Assembly: GCF_001644645.1 (NCBI RefSeq)
Contig: NZ_CP011390.1
Coordinates: 5,287,501-5,351,500 of the forward strand
Reading direction: 5' to 3'
Origin: Flavisolibacter tropicus
Lineage (GTDB): Bacteria; Bacteroidota; Bacteroidia; Chitinophagales; Chitinophagaceae
Length of the DNA stretch: 64,000 bases
The translations under genes were made by a program, and so were the position numbers. The number at the start of each line of letters is the position of its first letter. Position 1 is the stretch's first letter. Shown piece by piece: positions 35,497 through 44,864 of this stretch. Under the pieces are notes generated by a model, which saw only the letters and a list, made by a program, of their open reading frames with translations, was not told the origin of the DNA and did not search any database.

Positions 35497-36060
35497 ATGG
35501 CAACTACTTCTGATATCAGCCGTGGCCTTATAATCAAGCTGGACGGCAGCCTTTATAAGATAGTGGAGTTTGGCGAAAACAAAACAGCGCGTGCTGCCGC
35601 TAAAGTGTGGGCTAAATTAACGGGTGTGGATAACAACCGTACCATTGAAAAAACGTGGAACAGTGGTGATACTATTTACCCTGTTCGTGTAGAGAGAAAA
35701 GAATACCAGTACCTATATAAGGATGATACTGGCTACAATTTCATGGATAACGAAACCTTTGAGCAGGTAGCAGTTGCAGAAGCACTGGTAGACGCCCCTC
35801 AATTCCTGAAAGAAGGTGATGTTGTTTCTGTACTGTTTAATACAGAAACAGAGACTCCAATGAACGTAGAATTGCCTGAAAAGATCGTGGTAAAAGTTAC
35901 TTACAGCGAGCCTGGTTTAAGAGGTGATACGGCTACCCGTACATTGAAGCCTGCTACTGTTGAAACAGGTGCAACTGTAATGGTGCCTTTATTTGTAAAT
36001 GAAGGTGAAATGATTCGTGTAAACACCAAGACTGGTGAATACGTAGAAAGAGTAAAATAA
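35497..36060 (+). CDS. efp: Elongation factor P with divergent tip loop
   Basis: 187 residues, three beta-barrel domains as in EF-P, which relieves ribosome stalling at polyproline. C-terminal signature PGLRGDTATRTLKPATVETG and GEMIRVNTKTGEYVERVK are canonical. The domain I tip that normally reads PGKGxA is here GENKTARAAAKVW, with Lys29 as the best candidate for the position of the modified residue. No known EF-P modification gene (epmA, earP, ymfI) is in the window. It is followed by its own terminator and then accB. Confidence 0.95.
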   Translation: MATTSDISRGLIIKLDGSLYKIVEFGENKTARAAAKVWAKLTGVDNNRTIEKTWNSGDTIYPVRVERKEYQYLYKDDTGYNFMDNETFEQVAVAEALVDAPQFLKEGDVVSVLFNTETETPMNVELPEKIVVKVTYSEPGLRGDTATRTLKPATVETGATVMVPLFVNEGEMIRVNTKTGEYVERVK

Positions 36061-36096
36061 TTGAACTAAGATTATTGGATATTATAAGATCATATG

Positions 36097-36130
36097 GAAA
36101 GCTTCTCGTAAGGAAGCTTTCTTATTATCA
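36097..36130 (+). terminator. Terminator of efp
   Basis: GAAAGCTTC (36097-36105) pairs with GAAGCTTTC (36113-36121), loop of seven, then TTATT. The weak T tract lowers certainty. Confidence 0.7.
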
Positions 36131-36150
36131 GCATTTTTTTTACATCATCC

Positions 36151-36179
36151 AATTATATCCTATAAATCGCGGTTCTTGC
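36151..36179. repeat. AATCC...CGCGGTTC repeat, copy 2 (upstream of accB)
   Basis: AATTATATCCTATAAATCGC then GGTTCTTGC. It is a shorter relative of the element at 35346-35378, 49 bp before the accB start codon. Confidence 0.55.
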
Positions 36180-36227
36180 ATATCTTAGCCGCCTGTTTAA
36201 ACCAAAACCCCAAACAAATTGAAACAA

Positions 36228-36713
36228 ATGGATTTCAAACAGATACAAGAGTTGATCAAGTTGGTTAATGAGTCCAACTTGGGCGAAGTAACTATCGAGC
36301 AGAAAGAATTTAAGATTTCTATTAAAGCAAAAGAGGAGCAAGTAACACAGATTGTTGCATCCAGCGTGACATCAGCTCCAGTATATTCTCAGTTGCCACA
36401 AGCAGCACCACAAGCTGCGTTGCCACAGGCTGCTGCACCAGCTGCGCCTGCCGCTGCTGCTGCTCCTAGCAATACAGTAACGATCAAGAGCCCTATGATC
36501 GGAACATTCTACCGTCGTCCGGCACCTGATAAACCCGACTTTGTAGACGTGGGTACAGAGGTGTCTCCAGGCAAGGTGGTATGTATCATTGAGGCTATGA
36601 AGTTGTTCAATGAAATTGAAAGTGAAGTAAAGGGTAAGATCGTTAAGATCCTGGTAGAAGATGCTTCTCCAGTTGAGTACGATCAGCCATTATTCTTAGT
36701 AGAACCTGCGTAA
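36228..36713 (+). CDS. accB: Biotin carboxyl carrier protein of acetyl-CoA carboxylase
   Basis: 161 residues from ATG 36228 (an in-frame TTG three codons upstream is possible but less likely). Helical N-terminus (MDFKQIQELIKLVNESNL), an Ala/Pro-rich linker (about 50-82) and the biotinyl domain (83-161) with EAMKL; Lys125 is the biotinylation site. It carries the carboxyl group between AccC and the AccA/AccD transferase. accC follows after 101 bp. Confidence 0.96.
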   Translation: MDFKQIQELIKLVNESNLGEVTIEQKEFKISIKAKEEQVTQIVASSVTSAPVYSQLPQAAPQAALPQAAAPAAPAAAAAPSNTVTIKSPMIGTFYRRPAPDKPDFVDVGTEVSPGKVVCIIEAMKLFNEIESEVKGKIVKILVEDASPVEYDQPLFLVEPA

Positions 36714-36741
36714 ATATAATTTGGCGATGTGCTAATTTAGA

Positions 36742-36807
36742 AATTTGGTAATTCTTGTTGCCAGATATTCATATTCAGTTCATTGCCAAATCTTCAATTA
36801 CCAAATT
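36742..36807. repeat. Inverted repeat AATTTGGTAATT between accB and accC
   Basis: AATTTGGTAATT (36742-36753) is perfectly complementary to AATTACCAAATT (36796-36807). The right arm ends 7 bp before the accC start codon, so the stem could limit ribosome access. Confidence 0.75.
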
Positions 36808-36814
36808 AAATACC

Positions 36815-38152
36815 GTGTTTAAAAAAATATTAATTGCCAACCGTGGCGAGATTGCTTTACGTGTTATCCGTACAGCTCGTGAAATGGGCATTAAGACGGT
36901 GGCTGTTTATTCTACTGCAGATAGAGACAGCTTGCATGTAAAATTTGCTGATGAGGCGGTTTGTATTGGTAAGCCTCAAAGCAGTGAATCTTATTTAAAT
37001 ATTCCGCATATCATGGCGGCTTGTGAGATCACCAATGCCGATGCCATTCACCCTGGTTATGGTTTCCTGGCTGAAAACGCTAAGTTCTCACAGATCTGCG
37101 CTGACCATGGTATTAAGTTTATTGGACCTACCCCAGATATGATCACCCGGATGGGTGATAAGATCACGGCCAAAGAGACCATGATCAAAGCTGGTGTACC
37201 CGTTATTCCAGGTAGTCAAGGTTTGCTGGAAAGCCTGGAGCAAGCTAAGGGAGAGGCTAAAGAAATGGGTTATCCTGTTATCTTAAAAGCTACTGCCGGT
37301 GGTGGTGGTAAAGGTATGCGTGTAGTATGGGAAGAATCTGAAATAGAAAGAGCCTATAACACAGCTAAAGCTGAAGCAGGTGCAGCCTTTAAGAATGATG
37401 GTATCTATATGGAGAAGTTCATCGAAGAACCACGCCATATAGAAATCCAGGTAGCTGGCGACCGCTATGGTACCGTATGCCACTTAAGTGAGCGTGACTG
37501 CTCTATTCAGCGCCGTCACCAGAAGCTGGTAGAAGAATCACCTTCTCCGTTTATGACGCCTGAACTGCGTCAGAAAATGGGAGAGGCTGCTAAAAAAGCT
37601 GCAGCCGCTATCAACTACGAGAGTGTAGGTACTATTGAATTCCTGGTAGATAAGCATCGCAACTTCTACTTTATGGAAATGAATACTCGTATCCAGGTAG
37701 AACACTGCGTAACGGAAGAAGTGATCAACTTCGATCTGATCAAAGAACAGATCAAGATAGCCCAGGGAGAAAAGATCTCTGGTAAAGATTATGAGCCTAC
37801 AATGCATGCCATTGAGTGCCGTATCAATGCTGAAGATCCATATAACGACTTTCGTCCTTCACCAGGTAAGATCACCGTATTACACCAGCCGGGTGGACAC
37901 GGTGTACGCGTAGATAGCCATGTGTATGCAGGGTATGTTATTCCGCCGTATTACGATTCTATGATTGGTAAACTAATAACGGTAGCACAAACACGCCAGG
38001 AAGCTATCGATACTATGTATCGTGCCCTGAGTGAGTATGTGATTGAAGGCGTTAAAACCACTATTCCTTTCCATTTGCAATTGATGCAAAATGAAAAGTT
38101 CAGAGCCGGTGATTTTAATACCAAGTTCTTAGAAACCTTTAAAATGCAATAA
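36815..38152 (+). CDS. accC: Biotin carboxylase subunit of acetyl-CoA carboxylase
   Basis: 445 residues from GTG 36815, chosen because [16 protein letters not shown] is the standard AccC N-terminus; an upstream extension would run through an inverted repeat. The ATP-grasp core has the Gly-rich loop [47 protein letters not shown] and [10 protein letters not shown]. It carboxylates the biotin of AccB using bicarbonate and ATP. It is in an operon with accB and ends with a strong terminator. Confidence 0.96.
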   Translation: MFKKILIANRGEIALRVIRTAREMGIKTVAVYSTADRDSLHVKFADEAVCIGKPQSSESYLNIPHIMAACEITNADAIHPGYGFLAENAKFSQICADHGIKFIGPTPDMITRMGDKITAKETMIKAGVPVIPGSQGLLESLEQAKGEAKEMGYPVILKATAGGGGKGMRVVWEESEIERAYNTAKAEAGAAFKNDGIYMEKFIEEPRHIEIQVAGDRYGTVCHLSERDCSIQRRHQKLVEESPSPFMTPELRQKMGEAAKKAAAAINYESVGTIEFLVDKHRNFYFMEMNTRIQVEHCVTEEVINFDLIKEQIKIAQGEKISGKDYEPTMHAIECRINAEDPYNDFRPSPGKITVLHQPGGHGVRVDSHVYAGYVIPPYYDSMIGKLITVAQTRQEAIDTMYRALSEYVIEGVKTTIPFHLQLMQNEKFRAGDFNTKFLETFKMQ

Positions 38153-38155
38153 AGT

Positions 38156-38182
38156 AAAAACCCCGCGAAAGCGGGGTTTTTT
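38156..38182. terminator. Bidirectional terminator after accC
   Basis: CCCCGC (38161-38166), GAAA tetraloop, GCGGGG (38171-38176), T run; AAAAA on the left serves the convergent gene at 38205. Confidence 0.93.
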
Positions 38183-38204
38183 GTTACTATAGAAAAAACA
38201 CTAC

Positions 38205-38786
38205 TTAGTTCTTTTTGCCTTTGCCTTTTCCATTATTTCCATTGGAATAGTTACTGCTTTTGTGCGGATTGCCTTTTCCTTTCTCCCAACCATAGTGGTT
38301 ACCATTATTTCCTTTGTTTTTATTATTACCGTCGTAATCATCATCATCATGGTGACGGTATCTTCTATCATCATCACGACGATCGTTGTAATTGCGGCCA
38401 TTAATCTGGCGAATCACACGTGCCCTGTCGTTATTCAGATCGCGGATAATTCTTTCTTTTTCAGCATTAGATAGACGTGAGTTATTGCGGATAGAGCGGA
38501 TTTTAGCATCGTAATCGCGGTTTACCTGGTCTATCTGTGCCTGGCGGCTACCGCTGGTTGGGTAGGTACCAGGATAAGGATAATTGGTATTAGTGCCTTT
38601 TTCATCATAGATGCTCCGATCGCCACCTAAAATAACATCCCTGGAATTGCGGGTATCCTTATCGGTTTTAGTATCTGCGCCACCACCGCTTAAAATAACT
38701 CTTCTGGCTTTATCCTGCTCAGAGGTCTGAGCAAAGGCAGCTGTAACAGCGCCTACACAGAATAATAGGGTAACAATTTTTTTCAT
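38205..38786 (-). CDS. Exported low-complexity protein with charged Asn/Gly/Lys-rich tail
   Basis: 193 residues from ATG 38786, which starts the signal peptide MKKIVTLLFCVGAVTAAFAQ (an upstream Met adds seven hydrophilic residues). Two short repeats of R(R/D)VIL(S/G)GG lie in the first third, followed by a helix-forming SNAEKERIIRDLNNDRARVI segment. The tail alternates Asp/Arg/His (RRDDDRRYRHHDDDD) and Asn/Gly/Lys. No known domain. A periplasmic or surface role is inferred; the His/Asp cluster could bind metal, which would suit the neighbouring DtxR-type regulator, but this is speculative. Confidence 0.75.
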   Translation of the reverse strand: MKKIVTLLFCVGAVTAAFAQTSEQDKARRVILSGGGADTKTDKDTRNSRDVILGGDRSIYDEKGTNTNYPYPGTYPTSGSRQAQIDQVNRDYDAKIRSIRNNSRLSNAEKERIIRDLNNDRARVIRQINGRNYNDRRDDDRRYRHHDDDDYDGNNKNKGNNGNHYGWEKGKGNPHKSSNYSNGNNGKGKGKKN

Positions 38787-38884
38787 AGTTAGTGTTTTTA
38801 TTTTCATAGATAACTAATAGAAAGACATGCCAGAGTAGCCGAAGTTTAAACTTGCTTTGTTAAAAGATTTACAAATGGATGGGT

Positions 38885-39553
38885 TTATTCCAGTGTGCTT
38901 ACCAGTAAGTTGGTAGCTATCTTTTCACTTAGAATTACCTCTTTTTTTTGAATAGAAACGAGCAAGGAATTGTCAAAACTGTTCTGTTCCAGTAGTTTAA
39001 CCTTTGTTTTAAGCTGAATCTGAAGTTTACTTAAAAGCTTTAAAAACTGGTCGTCGGTATCGTCTAGCCGAATAATCTCGTACATTTTCCCAATTTGACC
39101 TTCTGATAGAGGGATGGCAGCTGAATATTTGATCTTGCCCTTTTTATCGGGTATAGGATCACCATGAGGGTCAAAACTAGGGAATTCTAAAAAGGCCTCT
39201 AGGCGGTTAATAAGGTCATCTGATTCAATATGTTCTAACTGCTCAGCCAGGTCGTGCACTTCATTCCATTGGTAGTTTAGCTTTTCTACCAGAAATACTT
39301 CCCATAGGCGGTGCTTGCGTATAGTGAGCAGTGCTTTCTTTTTACCTTTTTCAGTGAGCGCTATGCTTTTATCGGCATGCACCTCTATATCATTTCGGCT
39401 AGCCAGTTTGCGCACCATTTCCAATACGGTAGCGGGGTTTAGGTCAAGAGTCTTAGCCAATGCAATATTGTTGACCTTCTTTACCTGCTTGCTGCTGAGC
39501 TTATAGAGTGCCTTCAAATAGTTTTCTTCTGAGTGATGCTCAAAGTGTCGCAT
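38885..39553 (-). CDS. DtxR/MntR-family metal-dependent transcriptional regulator
   Basis: 222 residues. N-terminal winged helix (about 5-65: EENYLKALYKL, NPATVLEMVRKL), a dimerisation/metal-binding region (about 70-140: HRLWEVFLVEKL, EVHDLAEQLEHIESDDLINRL, FPSFDPHGDPIP) and a C-terminal FeoA/SH3-like part. It senses Fe(II) or Mn(II) and represses uptake genes. A 28-bp perfect palindrome in the divergent region toward the TonB receptor is its probable operator, and suggests autoregulation as well. Confidence 0.92.
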   Translation of the reverse strand: MRHFEHHSEENYLKALYKLSSKQVKKVNNIALAKTLDLNPATVLEMVRKLASRNDIEVHADKSIALTEKGKKKALLTIRKHRLWEVFLVEKLNYQWNEVHDLAEQLEHIESDDLINRLEAFLEFPSFDPHGDPIPDKKGKIKYSAAIPLSEGQIGKMYEIIRLDDTDDQFLKLLSKLQIQLKTKVKLLEQNSFDNSLLVSIQKKEVILSEKIATNLLVSTLE

Positions 39554-39584
39554 ACTTCAAAAATATAAATAGGTTTTGTATATT

Positions 39585-39612
39585 TATTTTATTTGGTATA
39601 CCAAATAAAATA
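39585..39612. promoter_or_regulatory. Perfect 28-bp palindromic operator for the DtxR-type regulator
   Basis: The left half is TATTTTATTTGGTA and the right half is its exact reverse complement. The core TTGGTATACCAA resembles DtxR/MntR-family operators. It lies 32 bp from the regulator start and 36 bp from the TonB receptor start, so it can control both. Confidence 0.85.
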
Positions 39613-39647
39613 TGTTGGGTATTTTAAAGATGGAATAACTTCGTTGT

Positions 39648-41957
39648 ATGATTAGGCAGTTGAGCATTTTGGTTATAAGCTTATTGTGGGTGAGCGTCTG
39701 TTGTGGGCAATTGGATAAATTGAAGTTGAGAGGGTTGGTGCAAGCGGAGGGCAAACCATTAGCAAATGTTACCGTGCAGGTAAATAAGCAAGAAATCTTA
39801 ACGGACTCTTTAGGCGCGTTTGTTATAGATCTTGTAACAGGTACTTACCAGGTAAAGGCTTCTATGGTGGGTTACGAGCCTTTTGCTAATAAGCTACTGT
39901 TCAAGGCTGATACAAGCTTTGTTATTGAATTGGAAAAGACGGTTACGGCCCTGAATGAAGTGGTTGTTACAGGTACAATGCGCCCAGTACAAAAGCTACA
40001 AAGCCCTATAAGCGTAGAAGTATATACGCCGCAATTCTTTAAGAAGAACCCAACACCCAGCATCTTTGAAGCTTTACAAGGTGTAAACGGCATACGGCCG
40101 CAGATCAATTGTAATGTGTGTAATACAGGCGACATTCATATCAATGGATTAGAAGGTCCTTACACTATGATCACGATTGATGGAATGCCTATTGTAAGCA
40201 GTTTATCGAGCGTATATGGATTGTTTGGTATACCGCATCAAATGATTGAAAGAGTAGAAGTGGTGAAGGGACCGGCTTCCGGGCTCTATGGGTCGGAAGC
40301 TATTGGAGGTTTGATCAATATTATCACGAAGTCGCCAGAAAGGGCACCAAGGTTTAGTGCGAACGTCATGACTACTTCTTGGCTGGAGCATAATGTGGAT
40401 TTGGGCACCAAGTTTCAATTGGGGAAGCTACGCTCTTTAATTGGGGTAAATTACTTTAATTATACAAAGCCGATAGATAAGAACGATGATCTGTTTACAG
40501 ATGTAACCCTGCAGCACCGCATTACTGTATTCAATAAATGGAGTTTAGAACGTAAGGCTAATCGAATTGCTTCATTGGCAGCCCGCTATTTTTATGAAGA
40601 TCGTTGGGGTGGAGAAATGAATTGGAGTAAACAATACAGAGGAACTGATATATCATATGGTGAAAGTATTTACACCAATCGCTGGGAGTTGATTGGTGCT
40701 TATCAGCTGCCAATAAATACCCCTATTGTATTAAATTTCTCCAGTACGCAGCATGATCAGAACTCCTATTATGGCACTACGTTTTATAAAGGGGAGCAGC
40801 GTATTTCTTATGCGCAATTGTTGTGGAATAAAGATCTTACTGCCCGACAACATTTATTGGTAGGTGCAGGTGGACGTTATAATTTTTATGATGATAATAC
40901 CGTGGCAACGTTTGATACACTAACAAAACATAATCAGCCAGAGTGTTATTTTATACCTGCTCTTTTTGTACAGCATGAGTGGGACTGGCGCGAGAATCAT
41001 ACCTTATTGACTGGCTTGCGTTATGATCACCATAGTGTGCATGGAAGCATCTTTACGCCGCGCATAGCCTATAAGTGGAAAGTAGATGACAAGCAGGTAG
41101 TTCGCTTAAATGCTGGTACTGGCTTTAGAGTGGTAAACCTGTTTACAGAAGAACATGCCGCATTAACAGGAGCACGTGCAGTGGAGGTGGAAGAAGAGTT
41201 GAAACCTGAGACTAGTTACAATGTGAATTTGAATTATACGGCTGGCTTTGGGACAGCGAGTAAGATCTTTCAACTAGATGGCTCAGTTTGGTATACTTAT
41301 TTTCATAACCAGATTGCACCAGATTATGACAGTGACCCTAATAAGATCAAGTATTCTAACCTTAAGGGATTTGCCGTATCGAAAGGAATATCGTTATCAA
41401 TAGACGCGAATATCCAACAGCGGTTAAAAGGAACCATTGGAATGACCTTTCAAGATGTAACGCGTACCGAAGAAAAGAAAGGGCAACGCATAAAGCAACG
41501 GCCGGTATTAAATGAGCGGTGGACTGGCACATGGGCCATAGCGTATACGTTGCCAGAAGCAGGTATTACATTTGATTATACCGGTAACATATATGGACCA
41601 ATGCGACTGCCACTAGCCTCTGCGCATGATCCCCGTCCATCAACATCTCCCGTATGGAGCCTGCAAAACATTCAGGTTACTAAGTGGATCAAGAAAGGTG
41701 TTGAGGTGTATGGTGGTGTAAAAAACTTGCTGAATTGGACTCCTGCAAAGAGCAGTCCCTTCCTGATAGCCCGTTCTCAAGACCCCTTTGATAAAAAGCT
41801 GGATTATAACGGTGATGGGCATACGGATTTAGATGCTAATGGCCAAGTGTTGGTAACCGCCGAGAACCCATATGGGTTAACCTTTGACCCCACATATGTA
41901 TATGGACCTAACCAAGGCATACGAGCTTTTGTAGGGCTTAGGCTAACATGGAAATAA
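39648..41957 (+). CDS. TonB-dependent outer membrane receptor (probable metal/siderophore uptake)
   Basis: 769 residues. Signal peptide (MIRQLSILVISLLWVSVCCG), a CarboxypepD_reg-like domain (about 28-105: LRGLVQAEGKPLANVTVQV), a plug domain (about 115-230: SPISVEVYTPQFF, NCNVCNTGDIHINGLEGPYT, IDGMPIVSS, VEVVKGPASGLYGSEAIGG) and a 22-strand barrel ending in a C-terminal aromatic-rich strand (FVGLRLTWK). The two Cys of CNVCNTG may form a disulfide in the plug. Divergent DtxR-family regulator and operator imply iron or manganese control. Its stop lies 2 bp from the convergent gene. Confidence 0.92.
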   Translation: MIRQLSILVISLLWVSVCCGQLDKLKLRGLVQAEGKPLANVTVQVNKQEILTDSLGAFVIDLVTGTYQVKASMVGYEPFANKLLFKADTSFVIELEKTVTALNEVVVTGTMRPVQKLQSPISVEVYTPQFFKKNPTPSIFEALQGVNGIRPQINCNVCNTGDIHINGLEGPYTMITIDGMPIVSSLSSVYGLFGIPHQMIERVEVVKGPASGLYGSEAIGGLINIITKSPERAPRFSANVMTTSWLEHNVDLGTKFQLGKLRSLIGVNYFNYTKPIDKNDDLFTDVTLQHRITVFNKWSLERKANRIASLAARYFYEDRWGGEMNWSKQYRGTDISYGESIYTNRWELIGAYQLPINTPIVLNFSSTQHDQNSYYGTTFYKGEQRISYAQLLWNKDLTARQHLLVGAGGRYNFYDDNTVATFDTLTKHNQPECYFIPALFVQHEWDWRENHTLLTGLRYDHHSVHGSIFTPRIAYKWKVDDKQVVRLNAGTGFRVVNLFTEEHAALTGARAVEVEEELKPETSYNVNLNYTAGFGTASKIFQLDGSVWYTYFHNQIAPDYDSDPNKIKYSNLKGFAVSKGISLSIDANIQQRLKGTIGMTFQDVTRTEEKKGQRIKQRPVLNERWTGTWAIAYTLPEAGITFDYTGNIYGPMRLPLASAHDPRPSTSPVWSLQNIQVTKWIKKGVEVYGGVKNLLNWTPAKSSPFLIARSQDPFDKKLDYNGDGHTDLDANGQVLVTAENPYGLTFDPTYVYGPNQGIRAFVGLRLTWK

Positions 41958-41959
41958 AG

Positions 41960-43156
41960 TTATTGTTCAAATAAGGAAAACGTACCGCCAACCCATTCTT
42001 TGTCTTTGTTGTAGCGTACACCTACCATCTTCCCTTTACTTAAACGCGCCAGATTGCAAGTGGCAATAGGGCGCGGCGCTCCTGGCTCCCAGAAATAGAA
42101 CAGGCGGATTTCTGCTTTGGCCGGTTCGTCTGGTGTTTCAATAACATTCGCATATTGCACTTTACGTTGTAGTATCCAATTTTCAGGATCAGGTATTTGT
42201 TCCATTTGCTCTTTAGTAACATCTATAATTACGCCTTGGCCTGCAAAAGAGAAGAGTGGTTTTACTACATAGTTCTCCAGATCGGCTGGAAGTGTTGTTA
42301 CTGTATTTAAGAATTTGGTTTCGGGCACGTATGGATGATCTATAAAGGGCAAGGTATATTTACTAAGCCTGTAAAACCAATTAGGATGAGGTACCCAGGT
42401 AACATTGAGTTCTTGTTGAAAGATGCGGCCTTTTTCCTGTACTTCCTTAGGTTGTTGAAACAGATCATCAAATATGAGACGGTTGTAAATGCGTTCCACC
42501 TTAGTCTTTTGCCCATCGCGCATATAAAATAAGTCTTTGCCTTCCTGTATCAATTTGGTAAGGCAAACTGTTTTAATGCCTAAGAACTGTTCTGTGGCAA
42601 AGAAGTCGACACGCGTTTTTTGTTGCTCAGGAAATATTTCCAGTAGAATTACATTCTCTGGTTTGGCCTCTGCTACTATTATTTTACGCAACAGATCAGT
42701 ATAGGATTCTCTATTAAACTCATTTAGGTAAATGGAATAATTATCAGGTTTGCCAAAATGCTTTTCATGCATCTCTGGTAATAGCACCTGCCAGGTAAAT
42801 AAGGTAGGGAATCCTTGCATTTCTATCAGCTGTGGTTCCAGTTCTCCTTTTTCATTTTGACAAATGCCAAAGTCAAAAGCAATGAAGTGAGGATGAGCAT
42901 CTTCATTGGGCACTTTAAGATGATCAGGTATGGCCCTTTCACTTTGTTTTTGATAGGCCGGTGTTGTAATTACATCAATTATGCTTTCACAAGCATTCAA
43001 CATTTTTTGTGTAAAAGACGTAGGTATATAGATGGGTGTTTCGGCAATGCGGAACTCTAGCTGGTCGGGAAATATATTGCTTAAGTCCTTAATAAAAGCG
43101 TCATATTTTTCCTTTGTGAAATGCTCGTTATATTGTTTGCGCAATGCCGGAACCAT
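41960..43156 (-). CDS. ATP-grasp-like protein, possibly circularly permuted
   Basis: 398 residues, no signal peptide. FIAFDFGICQNEKGELEPQL plus IEMQGFPTLF (about 93-125) resembles an acidic metal-binding strand. Much later, YVVKPLFSFAGQGVIIDVT (about 303-321) resembles the Lys plus Gly-rich loop of ATP-grasp enzymes, and KAEIRLFYFW an ensuing strand. Because the Gly-rich loop comes after the acidic element, the order suggests a circularly permuted ATP-grasp. The substrate is unknown. It belongs by theme to the amide-ligase neighbourhood on its right but is separated from it by an 855-bp gap and an unrelated gene. Confidence 0.55.
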   Translation of the reverse strand: MVPALRKQYNEHFTKEKYDAFIKDLSNIFPDQLEFRIAETPIYIPTSFTQKMLNACESIIDVITTPAYQKQSERAIPDHLKVPNEDAHPHFIAFDFGICQNEKGELEPQLIEMQGFPTLFTWQVLLPEMHEKHFGKPDNYSIYLNEFNRESYTDLLRKIIVAEAKPENVILLEIFPEQQKTRVDFFATEQFLGIKTVCLTKLIQEGKDLFYMRDGQKTKVERIYNRLIFDDLFQQPKEVQEKGRIFQQELNVTWVPHPNWFYRLSKYTLPFIDHPYVPETKFLNTVTTLPADLENYVVKPLFSFAGQGVIIDVTKEQMEQIPDPENWILQRKVQYANVIETPDEPAKAEIRLFYFWEPGAPRPIATCNLARLSKGKMVGVRYNKDKEWVGGTFSLFEQ

Positions 43157-44011
43157 TGTAAATAATTTGTAATTAAGTTAAGGAAGTTTTGATTTCTGCT
43201 ATTTAGAAATTGGATCTCTAATGTAGTTCTATTTTGATCAGTTTGTATAAGCCTACAATGCTTCAATGTATAAATCCTGATTCTTATAATCTATTTATCT
43301 ATCAGTTTCTATCTTTTCTTAAAGGTTAATTACCTCTCATTTGAGGGCTATTAATCTTTTAAATAAATAGTAGAAAAACAGATGAAGTTGACAACTTTTT
43401 AAATGCCGCGAATGTCTATTAGTTACTTCTTTCTCTATGAAGTATTATAGGCGGTAGAGGCTATCTTTTAAATGGCGTTTAAATAATAGTACAAGCGGTA
43501 GTAGTGTTAGCTCTGGCTCTAATACTTGAGAGTGCAAATCATGTTTTGATAGTGCAACAAGGGATATTGATCGGCAGCCTAAGTCATATAAAAATATGGA
43601 TGAATGATAGTGTATTTAGAAGTTTAATTGCCTCTTCTGGTAGTGTATTTATAAGCCATAATTATATAGTTGCCGCTTGTCACTTTTCACTCCGTTGCTG
43701 AAAATTACAATACAAATTGTTAATGCAATCTGTAAACAAGTTACTGATGAAATGTAACTCATACTCTTTCAGTGAGAAGTGCTATTGTTATTTTCAATCC
43801 TATGTAATCCTTGTCAGTAGTGCATTTTAGGTAAATTGGTATTAAGTGCCAACCATCATTTACAACTTTTTATCGGCTATAATACACTACTACCTTTATG
43901 TTGTTAAGCAGTAGAAAGCACCTACAGATTTATTACTACCAAACTATCAGTCCAATGGAGCAGTTGTGATGTCCTCAGTGGTTTTATTCTTTCACTTCTA
44001 AAACAATTATT
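43157..44011. other. 855-bp gene-free AT-rich region
   Basis: No convincing gene on either strand; the longest plus-strand frame (43504-43701) lacks protein-like composition. No long inverted repeat of the types common elsewhere in the window was seen. It may hold promoters of the two divergent genes (43156 leftward, 44012 rightward) or an unrecognised RNA. Confidence 0.5.
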
Positions 44012-44746
44012 ATGAGAAGAAGCGTTTTATCATTCGTCTTGATATTAATTTCTGCTTTTGTTTTGGGACAAGAGCAGAAGAGTTCAACCGCCTCTTACGT
44101 TATTTTGGAAAAGCAGCCCGCTGCAATGATCGTATTGCCTTATTCTCAGGACGTAGTTCTTGATGCGATGAAGGAATTTGAAATAAATGCATACAAATCC
44201 AAAAAGAACCAGTCGACCGCATATCAGGCGTTCGATAACACGGATTTAATGAAAAAAAATGACAAGGGCGCTCCAATGGTTTTTCAAGTTGGGCCTATAG
44301 ATAATCAAAAGGATAAATCTGTAGTGTATTTGATGTTGGATGCCCCCATTGAAAAAGGCGATTATGCAGGAACAGTTAATGAATTTGCATTGAATGATGC
44401 GTTGGCTTATTTGGATAACCTTTCTGTAGCTGTTGGTATAATTGGCTTGGATCGGCAAATTAAGGAGTATACCGCCCAACTGCATAAGGTAGAGAACGTT
44501 CAGGAGCGTTGTGCTAAAAAATGTGAAAGACTGGAAGATAGAAAGATGGCTATGCAGGAAAAATTAGCGCAGAATAAGAAAAGTAGTGTATCTAACAAAG
44601 ATCACAGACTGGATCAACGACTAAAAGAAAGTCAAGAAGACCTGGCCATGCAAAAAGCTACTGCTGATAAACACAGGGCTGATTTAGCTTCATTAACTAA
44701 TCAGCGGAACAGCTATATCACCAATCAACACAATAGTTTTCGTTAA
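44012..44746 (+). CDS. Exported coiled-coil protein of unknown function
   Basis: 244 residues. Signal peptide MRRSVLSFVLILISAFVLGQ, a globular part (about 25-140, with EKQPAAMIVLPYSQDVVLDAM), then a charged coiled coil to the end (about 148-240), including ERCAKKCERLEDRK with two Cys and a heptad-like tail. No family recognised. It is separate from its neighbours in orientation and ends with its own hairpin. Confidence 0.75.
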   Translation: MRRSVLSFVLILISAFVLGQEQKSSTASYVILEKQPAAMIVLPYSQDVVLDAMKEFEINAYKSKKNQSTAYQAFDNTDLMKKNDKGAPMVFQVGPIDNQKDKSVVYLMLDAPIEKGDYAGTVNEFALNDALAYLDNLSVAVGIIGLDRQIKEYTAQLHKVENVQERCAKKCERLEDRKMAMQEKLAQNKKSSVSNKDHRLDQRLKESQEDLAMQKATADKHRADLASLTNQRNSYITNQHNSFR

Positions 44747-44780
44747 AAACTCTGGGCAAGAGTCTTTGGTTAAGTAAGGT

Positions 44781-44806
44781 AGGGATGCTATTACGGCATC
44801 CCTATT
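44781..44806 (+). terminator. Terminator of the coiled-coil gene
   Basis: AGGGATGC (44781-44788) pairs with GCATCCCT (44796-44803), loop of seven, followed by ATTTGTATTT. Confidence 0.75.
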
Positions 44807-44864
44807 TGTATTTAAGTATATATGAGTTTAACTAAGCCCAATTGAAATGAATAGACTCAGAATA

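Noticed and set aside
43504..43701. 65-residue plus-strand frame in the long gap
   Set aside because: No start context, no family and lies in AT-rich non-coding sequence.
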